NCBI RefSeq assembly: GCF_002943565.1
Contig: NZ_PJCH01000015.1
Coordinates: forward strand, 434,001-498,000
Source of the DNA: Hyphococcus luteus
GTDB lineage: Bacteria > Pseudomonadota > Alphaproteobacteria > Caulobacterales > Parvularculaceae
DNA length: 64,000 bases
Direction of reading: 5' to 3'
Shown: positions 16,617 to 25,495 of the stretch, piece after piece
Layout of the letters: each line of letters begins with the position of its first letter
Numbering within the stretch: the stretch's first letter is position 1
Notes under the pieces: generated by a model
Database searches by the model: none
The model's input: only the letters and a program-made list of their open reading frames with translations
Told to the model about the DNA's origin: nothing
Made by a program: the position numbers and the translations under genes

Positions 16617-17387
16617 TTACGTCTCCACATTGATCGAGACGCCGCCGAGATTTTGCACCTCAAGGCTGATCGTCTCTCCGATGCTGGCGGGATGCGCCGC
16701 CGTCGCCCCTCCGGCCATGACGATATGGCCGGGCTCCAGCGCCTCGCCCCATTCCGCGCTCATACGTGCGGCCGCCACAAGCGAGCGCAATGGGTGGCCG
16801 AGGATAGCCGCGGACGAGCCGATTTCTTTCGGCCGCCCGTTCACTGACAGCACCATGCCAAGGTTGGAGACGTCGATTTCCGGCGGGCGCCAGGCGCCGA
16901 TCACGAGCCCCGACGACGAGGTGTTGTCCGCGATCACGTCCGGCAGTGCGAACTTGAAGTTCTCGTAACGGCTGTCGATCACCTCCATCGCCGGCGCAAC
17001 CGCCTCAACCGCCGCCATCGCCTCCAGCGCGGACACCTTGCCCGAGAGCCGTTTCTTCAGGAGGAAGACGATTTCCGGCTCAAGCCGCGGATGCACGAAA
17101 GCGGATTTTTTCAGGACGCCGCCCTCCTCCAGCAGCATCGCGTCGGTCAACCGTCCCCAGGCCGCTTCCTCGACGCCGACCTGGATCATCTTCGCGCGGC
17201 TGGTCAGCCCCATCTTGACGCCGATGCGCTTCTCGCCGCGCGCGATCCGCCGCGCCACCGACAGGGCCTGGATCGCATAAGCGTCCGACACCGACAGGTC
17301 TGGATGGTCTTTGGTCAATTGCGGGATCGCGCGCGCCGCGCGCTGCGCCTCGTCGACAATCACGGCCAGTTCCTCAAGACCGGCCAT
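16617..17387 (-). CDS. dmpH: 4-oxalocrotonate decarboxylase (2-oxo-3-hexenedioate decarboxylase)
   Basis: 256-residue member of the hydratase/decarboxylase (MhpD-DmpH) family. The pattern GVKMGLTSRAKMIQVGV..GRLTD, HPRLEPEIVFLL and APAMEVIDSRYENF is that of DmpH/XylI decarboxylases. The other copy at 19396-20178 has the hydratase pattern. It decarboxylates 2-oxo-3-hexenedioate to 2-hydroxypentadienoate and in known systems forms a complex with the hydratase DmpE. The metal-binding carboxylates of the EPE and ALPDVIADNTSSSG segments are present. It abuts the aldolase gene (17388) with no gap, so translation is probably coupled. Confidence 0.9.
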   Translation of the reverse strand: MAGLEELAVIVDEAQRAARAIPQLTKDHPDLSVSDAYAIQALSVARRIARGEKRIGVKMGLTSRAKMIQVGVEEAAWGRLTDAMLLEEGGVLKKSAFVHPRLEPEIVFLLKKRLSGKVSALEAMAAVEAVAPAMEVIDSRYENFKFALPDVIADNTSSSGLVIGAWRPPEIDVSNLGMVLSVNGRPKEIGSSAAILGHPLRSLVAAARMSAEWGEALEPGHIVMAGGATAAHPASIGETISLEVQNLGGVSINVET

Positions 17388-18440
17388 CTACGCCGCTCCC
17401 GCCTGCTCGCGCTCTTTCAGGATATCAAGCGCGACATCGACGATCATGTCCTCCTGGCCGCCGACCATGCCGCGACGCCCCAGCTCGACAAGGATGTCGC
17501 GCACGTCGACGCCGTATTCTTCCGCCGCTTTTTCCGAATGACGCAGGAAGCTCGAATAAACGCCCGCATAACCGAGCATCAGGGTTTCCCGGTCGACCCG
17601 CACCGGACGGTCCTGCAAGGGTCGCACAAGATCTTCCGCCGCATCCATCAGCTTGAAGACGTCGCAACCGGTGTTCCAGCCCTTGCGGTCGGCCGCCGCA
17701 ACAAAGACTTCCAGCGGCGCATTGCCCGCGCCCGCGCCCATGCCCGCCAGCGAGGCGTCAACCCGCCGGGCGCCCTTCTGCACCGCGACAATCGAGTTGG
17801 CGACGCCGAGCGACAGATTGTGGTGGGCGTGCACGCCCCGCTCGGTCTCGTCCTTGAGGACCTTGTTGTAGGCCTCGAACCGCGCCGCGTATCCGTCCAT
17901 ATCAAGCGCGCCGCCGGAATCGGTCACATAAACGCATTGCGCGCCGTAGCTTTCCATTAAAAGCGCCTGCTCGGCGAGCTTTTCCGGCTCGACCATATGG
18001 CTCATCATCAAAAAGCCGATGGTGTCCATGCCAAGATCACGCGCCGCGCCGATATGCTGGCGGGCGACGTCGGCCTCCGTGCAATGGGTCGCCACCCGCA
18101 CCGAACGCACGCCAAGCTCATAGGCCCGCTTCAGATCGGTGATCGTGCAGATGCCCGGCAGGATCAGCGTCGTCACCACGGCACGGTCGACTGCGTCGGC
18201 GACAGCCTCGATCCATTCCCAGTCCGTATGAGCGCCGAACCCGTAATTGAAGCTCGACCCGCGAATCCCGTCGCCATGGGCGATCTCGATCGCATCTACC
18301 CCGGCCTCGTCCAGCGCCTTTGCAATTTTTGCCACATGATCGATGCCGTAAAGGTGGCGGATCGCATGCATGCCGTCGCGCAGCGTTACATCCTGCACGT
18401 AGATTTTTTCCTTCGTCGGATCCATGATCAGCCCGCTCAC
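17388..18440 (-). CDS. dmpG: 4-hydroxy-2-oxovalerate aldolase
   Basis: 350-residue DmpG/BphI aldolase of the DRE-TIM metallolyase superfamily. The signature [13 protein letters not shown] (about residues 17-29) carries the metal Asp and catalytic His. The HxH metal pair lies in the HAHHNLSLG segment (about 200-208). It splits 4-hydroxy-2-oxoacids into pyruvate and an aldehyde, which is channelled to the acylating dehydrogenase. Its start overlaps the dehydrogenase gene end by 4 bp (ATGA), matching the obligate DmpFG complex. Length is normal for the family. Confidence 0.95.
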   Translation of the reverse strand: MSGLIMDPTKEKIYVQDVTLRDGMHAIRHLYGIDHVAKIAKALDEAGVDAIEIAHGDGIRGSSFNYGFGAHTDWEWIEAVADAVDRAVVTTLILPGICTITDLKRAYELGVRSVRVATHCTEADVARQHIGAARDLGMDTIGFLMMSHMVEPEKLAEQALLMESYGAQCVYVTDSGGALDMDGYAARFEAYNKVLKDETERGVHAHHNLSLGVANSIVAVQKGARRVDASLAGMGAGAGNAPLEVFVAAADRKGWNTGCDVFKLMDAAEDLVRPLQDRPVRVDRETLMLGYAGVYSSFLRHSEKAAEEYGVDVRDILVELGRRGMVGGQEDMIVDVALDILKEREQAGAA

Positions 18441-19378
18441 GCCGCCGCCTCCGCCAGATGCTTCACCATGCGCTCGCCGATTGTCAGGCCCGCCGAGGTC
18501 ATGATGTCCAGATTGCCCGCATAAGCCGGCAGGTAATGGGCCGCCCCCTCCACTTCCAGGAACACCGTCACCTTAACGCCTTCATATTCGCCAAGTTCCG
18601 GGATCTTCAGCTTACGGTTGCCGCCGAAACGCTCGAATTGCACTTTTTGCTTGAGACGATAACCCGGCACATATTCCTGGACCGCGGCGACCATATCTTC
18701 GACCGACTTCTCGATCTCCGCTTCCTTGCCGCCCACTGAAAAGGCGTAAACCGTGTCGCGCATGATCAGGGGCGGCTCGGCCGGATTGAGAATGATGATC
18801 GCCTTGCCATGCTCGGCGCCGCCCAACACCTCAACGCCCTTCGCCGTCGTCTCGGTGAACTCATCGATATTCGCCCGCGTGCCTGGTCCTGCCGACTTCG
18901 AAGAAACAGACGCCACAATCTCCGCATAGGGAACGCTTTGCGACACCCGCCGCACCGCATGCACAATCGGGATCGTCGCCTGACCGCCGCACGTCACCAT
19001 ATTGACATTCTGTTTGTCGAGATGCTCCCCGGCGTTCACGACGGGAATGCAGTATGGGCCGATCGCCGCCGGCGTGAGGTCCACCATCCGCTTGCCGTCG
19101 CGCTTGCAAAGTTCGTTATGGTATTCATGCGCCTTCGCCGACGTCGCGTCGAACACAACCTCGATGTCCTTCCACACCGGCATCTTGACGAGGCCGTCCA
19201 TGCCCTCATGGGTCGCCGCAACGCCCAGCTTCCTCGCCCGCGCCAGTCCGTCAGAATCCGGATCGATGCCGACCATCGCCCCCATCTCCAGGACATCCGA
19301 CGTTCGCATCACCTTGATCATCAGATCGGTGCCGATATTGCCGGACCCGACAATCGCACATTTCACTTTACCTGCCAT
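18437..19378 (-). CDS. dmpF: Acylating acetaldehyde dehydrogenase
   Basis: 313-residue DmpF/BphJ-type dehydrogenase with N-terminal NAD-binding [13 protein letters not shown] and the catalytic Cys in [12 protein letters not shown] (about residue 130). It oxidises acetaldehyde, propionaldehyde or longer aldehydes from the partner aldolase to acyl-CoA. It forms a channelling complex with the 17388-18440 product; gene overlap supports this. It follows the hydratase gene by 17 bp. Aldehyde chain length would depend on the ring substituent. For 4-alkylcatechols cleaved proximally the aldolase product is a longer aldehyde. Confidence 0.95.
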   Translation of the reverse strand: MAGKVKCAIVGSGNIGTDLMIKVMRTSDVLEMGAMVGIDPDSDGLARARKLGVAATHEGMDGLVKMPVWKDIEVVFDATSAKAHEYHNELCKRDGKRMVDLTPAAIGPYCIPVVNAGEHLDKQNVNMVTCGGQATIPIVHAVRRVSQSVPYAEIVASVSSKSAGPGTRANIDEFTETTAKGVEVLGGAEHGKAIIILNPAEPPLIMRDTVYAFSVGGKEAEIEKSVEDMVAAVQEYVPGYRLKQKVQFERFGGNRKLKIPELGEYEGVKVTVFLEVEGAAHYLPAYAGNLDIMTSAGLTIGERMVKHLAEAAA

Positions 19379-19395
19379 TCAACTCGCCCTTCCTG

Positions 19396-20178
19396 TCAGT
19401 CCGTAAAAAACGCCGTCACCGAACCAAGCCCGTTGATCCGCGCTGTCACCGCATCGCCTGCTTCCACACCGGCCATAGGACCCAAGGCTCCAGTCAGCAC
19501 AATATCGCCGTTGACAAGCGGCCGGCCCTCACGCGCCATCACCTTTGCCAGCCACAGACACGCCGTCACCGGGCTGCCCAGGCACGCCACGCCCGCCCCG
19601 ACCGAAACCGGCTCGCCCCGCCGCTCCATCACCATCCCGCACAGCCGCAAATTGATCTCGGAAAGACGCCGCGGCGCATCACCCAGCACAAACACCCCGC
19701 TCGAGGCGTTGTCCGCAATGGTGTCGTGAATGCGAATGTCCCAACCCTTCACCCGGCTGCCGACGATCTCGATCGCCGCCACGGCATAGGCGACCGACGC
19801 GGTAATATCCGCAGCGGTCAGTCTTTCATCATTCAGATCATCGCCCATGATGAAGGCAATTTCGGCCTCGACCTTCGGCTGCATCACCGCAGACACTGAA
19901 ATCTCCGACCCAAGCGGCATGTCCATGTCGTCAAACAGCATCCCGTAATCGGGCTGGTCAACGCCAAGCTGGGCTTGCACCGCCTTCGCCGTCAGTCCTG
20001 TCTTACGCCCGACAAGCCGGCGCCCCGCCTCAAGGCGACGCGCCGTGTTGATCTCCTGAACCTGGTAGGCCTCGCCGATCTCAAGCTCGCCGATCAAATC
20101 GCGCACCGGCGCGCATGGCTCCTTGGACTCAGCTGCGCGCCAAAGCCGATCCGCCGCAGTCCGTATGCTGTCCGTCAT
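19396..20178 (-). CDS. dmpE: 2-oxopent-4-enoate (2-hydroxypentadienoate) hydratase
   Basis: 260-residue member of the same family as the 16617-17387 product but with the hydratase pattern GRKTGLTAKAVQAQLGVDQPDYGMLFDDM, then QPKVEAEIAFIM and DIRIHDTIADNASSG. These match DmpE/XylJ/MhpD. It adds water to 2-hydroxypenta-2,4-dienoates to give 4-hydroxy-2-oxovalerate. It lies between the semialdehyde dehydrogenase (13 bp) and the acetaldehyde dehydrogenase (17 bp). Having both paralogues is the usual DmpE/DmpH arrangement, not a recent duplication. Confidence 0.92.
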   Translation of the reverse strand: MTDSIRTAADRLWRAAESKEPCAPVRDLIGELEIGEAYQVQEINTARRLEAGRRLVGRKTGLTAKAVQAQLGVDQPDYGMLFDDMDMPLGSEISVSAVMQPKVEAEIAFIMGDDLNDERLTAADITASVAYAVAAIEIVGSRVKGWDIRIHDTIADNASSGVFVLGDAPRRLSEINLRLCGMVMERRGEPVSVGAGVACLGSPVTACLWLAKVMAREGRPLVNGDIVLTGALGPMAGVEAGDAVTARINGLGSVTAFFTD

Positions 20179-20191
20179 GCCACCCGCCCGT

Positions 20192-21661
20192 TCACAATTT
20201 CACGCAGATATTTTCAAGCTCAGTGTAGAATTCAAGCGAATGCACGCCGCCCTCGCGACCAACCCCGGAGGCCTTGGCGCCGCCGAATGCTGTCCGCAAA
20301 TCCCGCAGGAACCAGCTGTTCACCCAGCAAACGCCCACCTCTAGCCGGCGCGCAACACGATGCGCTCTCGAGAGATTATCGGTCCAGACCGACGCCGCAA
20401 GGCCATAATATGTGTTATTCGTCCGCGCGATAACTTCCTCTTCATCATCGAATGGCGCCAACGCACAACACGGTCCGAATATTTCCTCTCGCATCACACG
20501 AGACTCGTCAGTCAGGCCCGTCCAGATCGTCGGCTCGACAAAAAAACCGTTTTTCGTCGCACCGCCGAGCGCAAGGCGACCGCCGCCGGTCAGCACTTGC
20601 GCCCCTTCCTGTTTCGCCAATTTGTAGTAAGATAACACTTTGTCCAGATGCTCGGCGCTGATCAGCGGTCCGAGGCTCACCCCCTCTTCAAAAGGACCGC
20701 CGATTTTCAGGGCTTCCGCACCCGCCTTAAGGCGCGCAGCGAACTCGTCGAAAACAGGTCGTTCGACATAAACACGCTCCGTACCAAGACAAACCTGACC
20801 GCAATTGGCGAAGACCGAGCGCATGGTCCCTTCGATCGCCTTGTCGAGATTAGCATCCGCAAACACAATCGCCGAGTTCTTGCCGCCAAGCTCCAGCGAT
20901 ACCGGACGCACGCCTGTTCCCGCAGCTTTCATAATCGCCTCGCCGGTGCGCGTCTCTCCGGTGAAGGTAATGCCGTCGACGCCGGGATGAGACGTCAGGA
21001 ATTCGCCCGCCGATCCCGGTCCGTAGCCGTGAACGACATTATAGACGCCCTTTGGCACGCCCACCTTGTTCATCACCTCGCCGAGCAGCGTCGCCGTCGC
21101 GGGCGTTTCCTCCGACGGTTTGACAACAACCGTATTGCCGCAAGCCAGCGCCGGCCCGACCTTCCACGTCATCAGCAAAAGCGGAAAATTCCACGGACAA
21201 ATGACTGCAATCACGCCACGCGGCTTGCGTACGGAATAATTGATCGCGCCCGCGCCGTCGGGCGTCGCTGTCTCAAACGCTTCCCCCGAAATCGTCCGGA
21301 TCGTGTCAGCGAACATTTTGAAATTCGCCGCGCCGCGCGGAATATCGATATGCGAAGCAAGTGACTTCGGCTTACCGGTGTCGATGATTTCCGCTTCCAG
21401 AAAGTCGTCAAACCGCGCGTTAATTTCATCCGCAACCGAAATGACCAGATCCGTACGGTCCGCAATGCTCAACGCGCCCCATGCGCCGTTTAACGCAGAC
21501 CGCGCCGCCGACACCGCGGCGTTCACTTCCGCTTCGCCGCCCTCATGCGCCGCGGCGTAAATTTCGCCGGTCGCCGGAGCCACAACCGGAAACGTCTTCC
21601 CGGACGCGCTTGGCCGATAGGCCCCGTCTATAAAATGCAAAAATTCCTGACGCTCAGTCAT
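20192..21661 (-). CDS. dmpC: 2-hydroxymuconic semialdehyde dehydrogenase
   Basis: 489-residue NAD-dependent aldehyde dehydrogenase of the DmpC/XylG type: FTGETRTGEAIM, VSLELGGKNSAIVF (catalytic Glu about 254) and NCGQVCLGTERVYV (catalytic Cys about 288). It oxidises aldehyde-type ring-fission products to the dienol acid used by the tautomerase branch. The ATG at 21661 (MTERQEF) is chosen because the open frame upstream runs into the preceding gene. This start overlaps the end of the GlcG/HbpS-like gene by 8 bp, so translation is coupled. It is 13 bp from the hydratase gene. Confidence 0.92.
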   Translation of the reverse strand: MTERQEFLHFIDGAYRPSASGKTFPVVAPATGEIYAAAHEGGEAEVNAAVSAARSALNGAWGALSIADRTDLVISVADEINARFDDFLEAEIIDTGKPKSLASHIDIPRGAANFKMFADTIRTISGEAFETATPDGAGAINYSVRKPRGVIAVICPWNFPLLLMTWKVGPALACGNTVVVKPSEETPATATLLGEVMNKVGVPKGVYNVVHGYGPGSAGEFLTSHPGVDGITFTGETRTGEAIMKAAGTGVRPVSLELGGKNSAIVFADANLDKAIEGTMRSVFANCGQVCLGTERVYVERPVFDEFAARLKAGAEALKIGGPFEEGVSLGPLISAEHLDKVLSYYKLAKQEGAQVLTGGGRLALGGATKNGFFVEPTIWTGLTDESRVMREEIFGPCCALAPFDDEEEVIARTNNTYYGLAASVWTDNLSRAHRVARRLEVGVCWVNSWFLRDLRTAFGGAKASGVGREGGVHSLEFYTELENICVKL

Positions 21662-22142
21662 CAGCCAGGCCTCGTTCATTTCCGAATGCCTGCGATTCGC
21701 CGGCCAGAAGCGCTTCGATCGCCGCAATGCCGGCTCTTGCGCATTCAATATCCTGATCTTCAGAACCGCCCGAAACCCCGATCGCGCCGATCACTTCATC
21801 CGCAAACATGATCGGAACGCCGCCCCCGAAAAGCGCCGCGCCCGGCAGCGACCGCAAGCCCTCAAGAACGGCCGCATTGTCCTTTACCATCCCGTAGAGC
21901 GCGCCCGTTTCCATCCGGAATCCCGCCGCCGTCTCCGCTTTGTTCACCGCTATTTCCGTCGACCGGACGAAAGCGCTCCCGGAACGAAGAAACGCCGTCA
22001 GGCGCGCCGATCCGTCAACCACCGCCGCCGCAAGCGGCGCGCCAATCCGCAACCCATGTGACACAGCCGCCTCGACGCAGACATGCGCAGCGCGAAAATC
22101 AATATCGCGGCGCATTTTCATGATCCCGTTACGCGCTGTCAT
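21654..22142 (-). CDS. GlcG/HbpS-family protein (haem-binding-like)
   Basis: 162-residue GlcG/HbpS-family protein: GAPLAAAVVDGSARLTAF, then VNKAETAAGF, GALYGMVKDN, GGGVPIMFADEVIGAIGVSGG and a terminal ARAGIAA motif. Family members are small single-domain proteins of uncertain function. Some bind haem or corrinoids, and copies often sit inside aromatic meta-cleavage operons. No signal peptide is seen, so it is probably cytoplasmic. ATG 22142 is preferred over the TTG at 22151. It opens the lower-pathway block, 43 bp after the CoA ligase gene, and overlaps the semialdehyde dehydrogenase start. Confidence 0.8.
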   Translation of the reverse strand: MTARNGIMKMRRDIDFRAAHVCVEAAVSHGLRIGAPLAAAVVDGSARLTAFLRSGSAFVRSTEIAVNKAETAAGFRMETGALYGMVKDNAAVLEGLRSLPGAALFGGGVPIMFADEVIGAIGVSGGSEDQDIECARAGIAAIEALLAGESQAFGNERGLADD

Positions 22143-22184
22143 AACAACCAACCAGAGATTCCATGCTGAATAACATTCGTTCGA

Positions 22185-23852
22185 TCACCCGGCGCCTTCA
22201 CTGCAGTCCCAAGGCAGACCGCCCTGATCGCTCATGACAAAAGCCTGGACTTCTTTTTTGCGCACCTTGAAGTTCGTAGTCCGGGGAAAATCATCTTCCA
22301 CAAAAACAAAATGCTTCGGAGTTGACGGACGGTTGAGCTTGTCGCGACAAAATTCGATCAAGTCGCCGCCAGTAAGATTTTCATGACCCTCATTTTTGCG
22401 GACGACAGCGACCACCGCTTCTCCCCATTCTGGATGAGGAACGCCGACCACACAGATGTCTGCGAGGCCCGGATGCTTGACAAGGATAGCCTCAACGGCG
22501 GCGGGATAGATATTGACCCCGCCTGAAACAATCATGAATTTTTGGCGGTCAAGGAGGTAAACATATCCATCCTCATCGAGACGGCCGACATCATTGGTGC
22601 GCAACCATCCGTCGCGCAGGACCTCTTCGGTCTGTTCTGGAAGGTTCAAATAATGCGCCATAATCGTCGGTCCGCGCAGCCAGATTTCGCCGGGCTCGCC
22701 AGTCTCGACGGGCTCGCCGTCTTCGGCACGGATTGAAATCTCAAAATGCGAAGCGACCCGGCCGACTGATGTCAATAGTTCGGGTTTATCGGTCAATGCG
22801 CGGCGGTGATCCTCCGGCGATAAAAACGTCACGCCGCCCCATGTTGTCTCTGTTAGTGCATAAACATTGATCATATCTTTGGCGAATGTTTCGTGCACCC
22901 TTTTGATTAGCGCGGGCGCCGCCGGCGAAGATCCGTAAATGATGAGGCGCACCGAAGAGAGATCAAATGGCGTTTTCCGGTTGTCCTCAAGCGCCCAGTG
23001 CAACATCGTGGGCGCGAGCAGAAACGCTGTCACGTTCTGGTCTTTGACGATATCGAAGAAAGTCGAACGATCGTAATCGCCATCTGCAATGATGTGAGTC
23101 ATGCCGTTGCCGAGACCAAGAAACGCGAGAACGACAGCGACCCAGGCGTTTCCTGTCGGCAGGAAAAACCGGTCGTCGCGCACGAAACCGAACTCCGCCA
23201 ACGCATGAAGAATAGTCGACGTAACCGCCCCGTGCGTTAATACCGCCCCTTTCGGAGAACCCGTCGTACCCGACGTATAACTGTACATTAGCGAGTCGTG
23301 GCCCGACAGGGATGGCAACTCAGGAGCGGCGTCGGCCTCACCGAGAACAGCTTCAAGATCTACATCGAAATCGTGTTCGCCGCCGAACCCGACAGTCAGG
23401 ATATTCAGAGATTTCAAGTCATCCCGAACATTTTTCAATATTTCGCCGCATGACGCATGCACGAAGAGACATTTCATACCGGAATCGACCAAGACGTGCC
23501 GCAGTTCCGCGTCAGCAAATCGACGATTTACGCCAACGCGTATGGCGCCAACCTTCATACAAGCAAAGAAATGCACGTACACTTCAATACATTCCGGCGC
23601 CACAATCCCGACGGCGTCGCCGACCGAAATCCCCTTCGCCAAGAGAGCGGCACCGAGCCGATCGGAATTCGCATGCATTTCACCCCAGCTCGCAGACCGA
23701 TGGCCACAGACATAAGCGACTTTATTTGGATTGTTTAACCCAGTGCGCCTCACGAGATCGCGCGGCAGAATTTCCAGATCGCTACGATACGCACGCATGT
23801 TCTCCGCAAATCGGCTTCCGTCTGACGGATTGCTTACCCCATGTTGTTTCAC
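22185..23852 (-). CDS. ipfF: Aryl-alkanoate CoA ligase (IpfF-like)
   Basis: 555-residue AMP-forming ligase with an intact P-loop (YTSGTTGSPKGAVLTH), YALTETTWGG, the hinge DRQKFMIVSGG and C-terminal FPRTTNFKVRKKE. Note that the usual Gly-Lys of the A10 motif appears as NFKVRKKE. It should activate the acid substrate before ring dioxygenation. Its place after dioxygenase alpha/beta, thiolase-like and DUF35 genes is the ipfABDEF order known from Sphingomonas Ibu-2, where IpfF makes ibuprofenyl-CoA. It is paralogous to the degenerate ligase at 115-1743. The specific acid used here is unproven; phenylacetate-type and 2-arylpropionate acids are candidates. Confidence 0.82.
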   Translation of the reverse strand: MKQHGVSNPSDGSRFAENMRAYRSDLEILPRDLVRRTGLNNPNKVAYVCGHRSASWGEMHANSDRLGAALLAKGISVGDAVGIVAPECIEVYVHFFACMKVGAIRVGVNRRFADAELRHVLVDSGMKCLFVHASCGEILKNVRDDLKSLNILTVGFGGEHDFDVDLEAVLGEADAAPELPSLSGHDSLMYSYTSGTTGSPKGAVLTHGAVTSTILHALAEFGFVRDDRFFLPTGNAWVAVVLAFLGLGNGMTHIIADGDYDRSTFFDIVKDQNVTAFLLAPTMLHWALEDNRKTPFDLSSVRLIIYGSSPAAPALIKRVHETFAKDMINVYALTETTWGGVTFLSPEDHRRALTDKPELLTSVGRVASHFEISIRAEDGEPVETGEPGEIWLRGPTIMAHYLNLPEQTEEVLRDGWLRTNDVGRLDEDGYVYLLDRQKFMIVSGGVNIYPAAVEAILVKHPGLADICVVGVPHPEWGEAVVAVVRKNEGHENLTGGDLIEFCRDKLNRPSTPKHFVFVEDDFPRTTNFKVRKKEVQAFVMSDQGGLPWDCSEGAG

Positions 23853-23888
23853 CAGTTCCTCCCGAGTCTATTGCGACCCTTTTTATTT

Positions 23889-24281
23889 TCATGCCATCGA
23901 GAACCGAACGATGCCATCGTCCGCCCCGGAGAACACGACCGCATCACCAACTTTTTGCGGCGGCCCGCCTTCTCCATCGAAAACCACCGCCAACCGGGGA
24001 CCTTCTTCAAGCTCCACAAGAAGCACCGTGTAGGGAGCCGGCAATTTCGAATTGAACGGCGCGTGAAAAACAGAATAGGAATGGATTCGCCCGCGCCCGG
24101 ATACCGGACGCAATTCAACCGGCTTGCCGCATAACGGACAAATGCGCGCGGCGTAATCTGTCGCGCCGCATCCAGCAGCGCAGGACAAACAGCACAATTC
24201 GCCGGTTTTCGCCCGCCGCAGAATTTCGCTTACGACAGGGTTGACGTCTTTGGTTGGTTCATCGTCAAGTCGGCTTCCCAT
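23889..24281 (-). CDS. ipfE: DUF35 zinc-ribbon/OB-fold protein (IpfE-like)
   Basis: 130-residue DUF35 protein. A zinc ribbon (CLSC about 31-34, CPLC about 48-51) is followed by an OB-fold with GRGRIHSYSVFH and AVVFDGEG strands. DUF35 proteins bind thiolase-like partners, as in Ltp2-ChsH2 steroid-side-chain aldolases and IpfD-IpfE. It starts 3 bp after the stop codon of the thiolase-like gene, strongly suggesting a stoichiometric complex. It contributes the acyl-CoA channel rather than catalysis in known structures. An extra Cys pair (CAAGC) lies beside the ribbon. Confidence 0.85.
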   Translation of the reverse strand: MGSRLDDEPTKDVNPVVSEILRRAKTGELCCLSCAAGCGATDYAARICPLCGKPVELRPVSGRGRIHSYSVFHAPFNSKLPAPYTVLLVELEEGPRLAVVFDGEGGPPQKVGDAVVFSGADDGIVRFSMA

Positions 24282-24284
24282 TGA

Positions 24285-25469
24285 TTAAATATCCCTATGC
24301 GGACTGACAGCCATGGCGGAATGATACTCCATTCGCCCGCCGAATCCCGTCACGAGACCAAGATTTGTTGAGGGCGCTTGGCGCTCGCCGCCCTGCCCGC
24401 GGATCTGCACAATCGCCTCATGGACCGGCGTCATGCCCTGAAGGTAATAGGATGACAGATGGCCGCCGCCTGTGTTTGCCGGCAATTTGCCTCCCGGCCG
24501 TGTTGCGCCGTCTGCAATGAAGTCCGCGCCCTCGCCAGGTTTGCAGAAGCCATATCCTTCAAGCGCAAGAATCGTCGTGATGCTGAAAGGATTATAAAAT
24601 TCGCAAAAATCGAAAGCCCTTGGGGTGGCTCCAAGCCCATCGAACAGATTGCGACCGGCAATCTCGGCTCCAGTCTGAATTTCCGGTTCATCGCCGGCGA
24701 AATTTCGTGCGCCGGAATGCCCCTGCCCAAAGCCATGCAGGTAAACAGGCGGATTTGGCCCGTCTGTAGCTCTGTCTGCGCTTGAAACAATTACAGCGAC
24801 AGCGCCATTTACCGGATATGCGCAATCGAACAAACGTAAGGGCTCCACTATCCAGCGCGAGGCGAAGTATTCATCCTTATCGAGCGGCTTGCGTAGAAAC
24901 GCCTTGGGATTGAGCGCCGCCCATTCCCGATCCGCCGCCGCCGCCTCGAAAAGCGCGTTGCTGTCGGCTCCATACAGATAAAAGTAACGCTGCACTGACA
25001 GCGCAAAGCCCCCTGTGGCGCCGATCAACCCATGGCGCTCGTCCCAGCCGTCAAGCCCAATCAAATTCATGGAGATCGAATAGGCGTCCCCCGCTCCGGT
25101 CGCTCCCACTGGCGCGTCAGCGAAGACGCAGAGAACTTTTTCTACCATTCCAGCGCCAATCGCCAGCGCGGCATACTGGATCATCTGTATGGCGGAACTG
25201 CCTTCGGCCTCAATGGACGCCAACAGCGAAAGGTCGCCAAGACCGATATCCCGTTTAAGGTGCAGCGGCAGCACACTACTGGGTTCGATCGGGCTCCTGT
25301 TCAGCAACAAGCCGTCAATCTCAGCGACTTTGAGACCAGCATCCGAGACTGCACCGAGACAAGCGTCAACCGCATGCGCGCGCGCCGTCTTGTCGGACTT
25401 CCGCGAAAACGTACTTTCACCGAGCCCAATAACAGCCGCTGTCGCAGAACGTTTCCTGGCCACATTCAT
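24285..25469 (-). CDS. ipfD: Thiolase-like C-C lyase lacking nucleophilic Cys (IpfD/Ltp2-like)
   Basis: 394-residue thiolase-superfamily protein related to SCPx-type and Ltp2 retro-aldolases. The segment matching the thiolase NACxxG loop reads IEAEGSSAIQM (about residues 87-97) with no Cys. The C-terminal FCEFYNPFSIT and NTGGGHLSS motifs are kept. Loss of the nucleophile is typical of aldolase-type members that cleave a beta-hydroxyacyl-CoA without CoA attack. Here it would release the acyl-CoA side chain from the cis-diol made by the dioxygenase, leaving a catechol. It lies 26 bp after the beta-subunit gene and 3 bp before the DUF35 gene. Confidence 0.82.
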   Translation of the reverse strand: MNVARKRSATAAVIGLGESTFSRKSDKTARAHAVDACLGAVSDAGLKVAEIDGLLLNRSPIEPSSVLPLHLKRDIGLGDLSLLASIEAEGSSAIQMIQYAALAIGAGMVEKVLCVFADAPVGATGAGDAYSISMNLIGLDGWDERHGLIGATGGFALSVQRYFYLYGADSNALFEAAAADREWAALNPKAFLRKPLDKDEYFASRWIVEPLRLFDCAYPVNGAVAVIVSSADRATDGPNPPVYLHGFGQGHSGARNFAGDEPEIQTGAEIAGRNLFDGLGATPRAFDFCEFYNPFSITTILALEGYGFCKPGEGADFIADGATRPGGKLPANTGGGHLSSYYLQGMTPVHEAIVQIRGQGGERQAPSTNLGLVTGFGGRMEYHSAMAVSPHRDI

Positions 25470-25495
25470 GCCTAATCATTGAACCTTTCGGACGC

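Noticed and set aside
17091-17960. 289-codon plus-strand frame opposite the aldolase and decarboxylase genes
   Set aside because: High-GC antisense shadow, His/Arg-rich with no recognisable domains.
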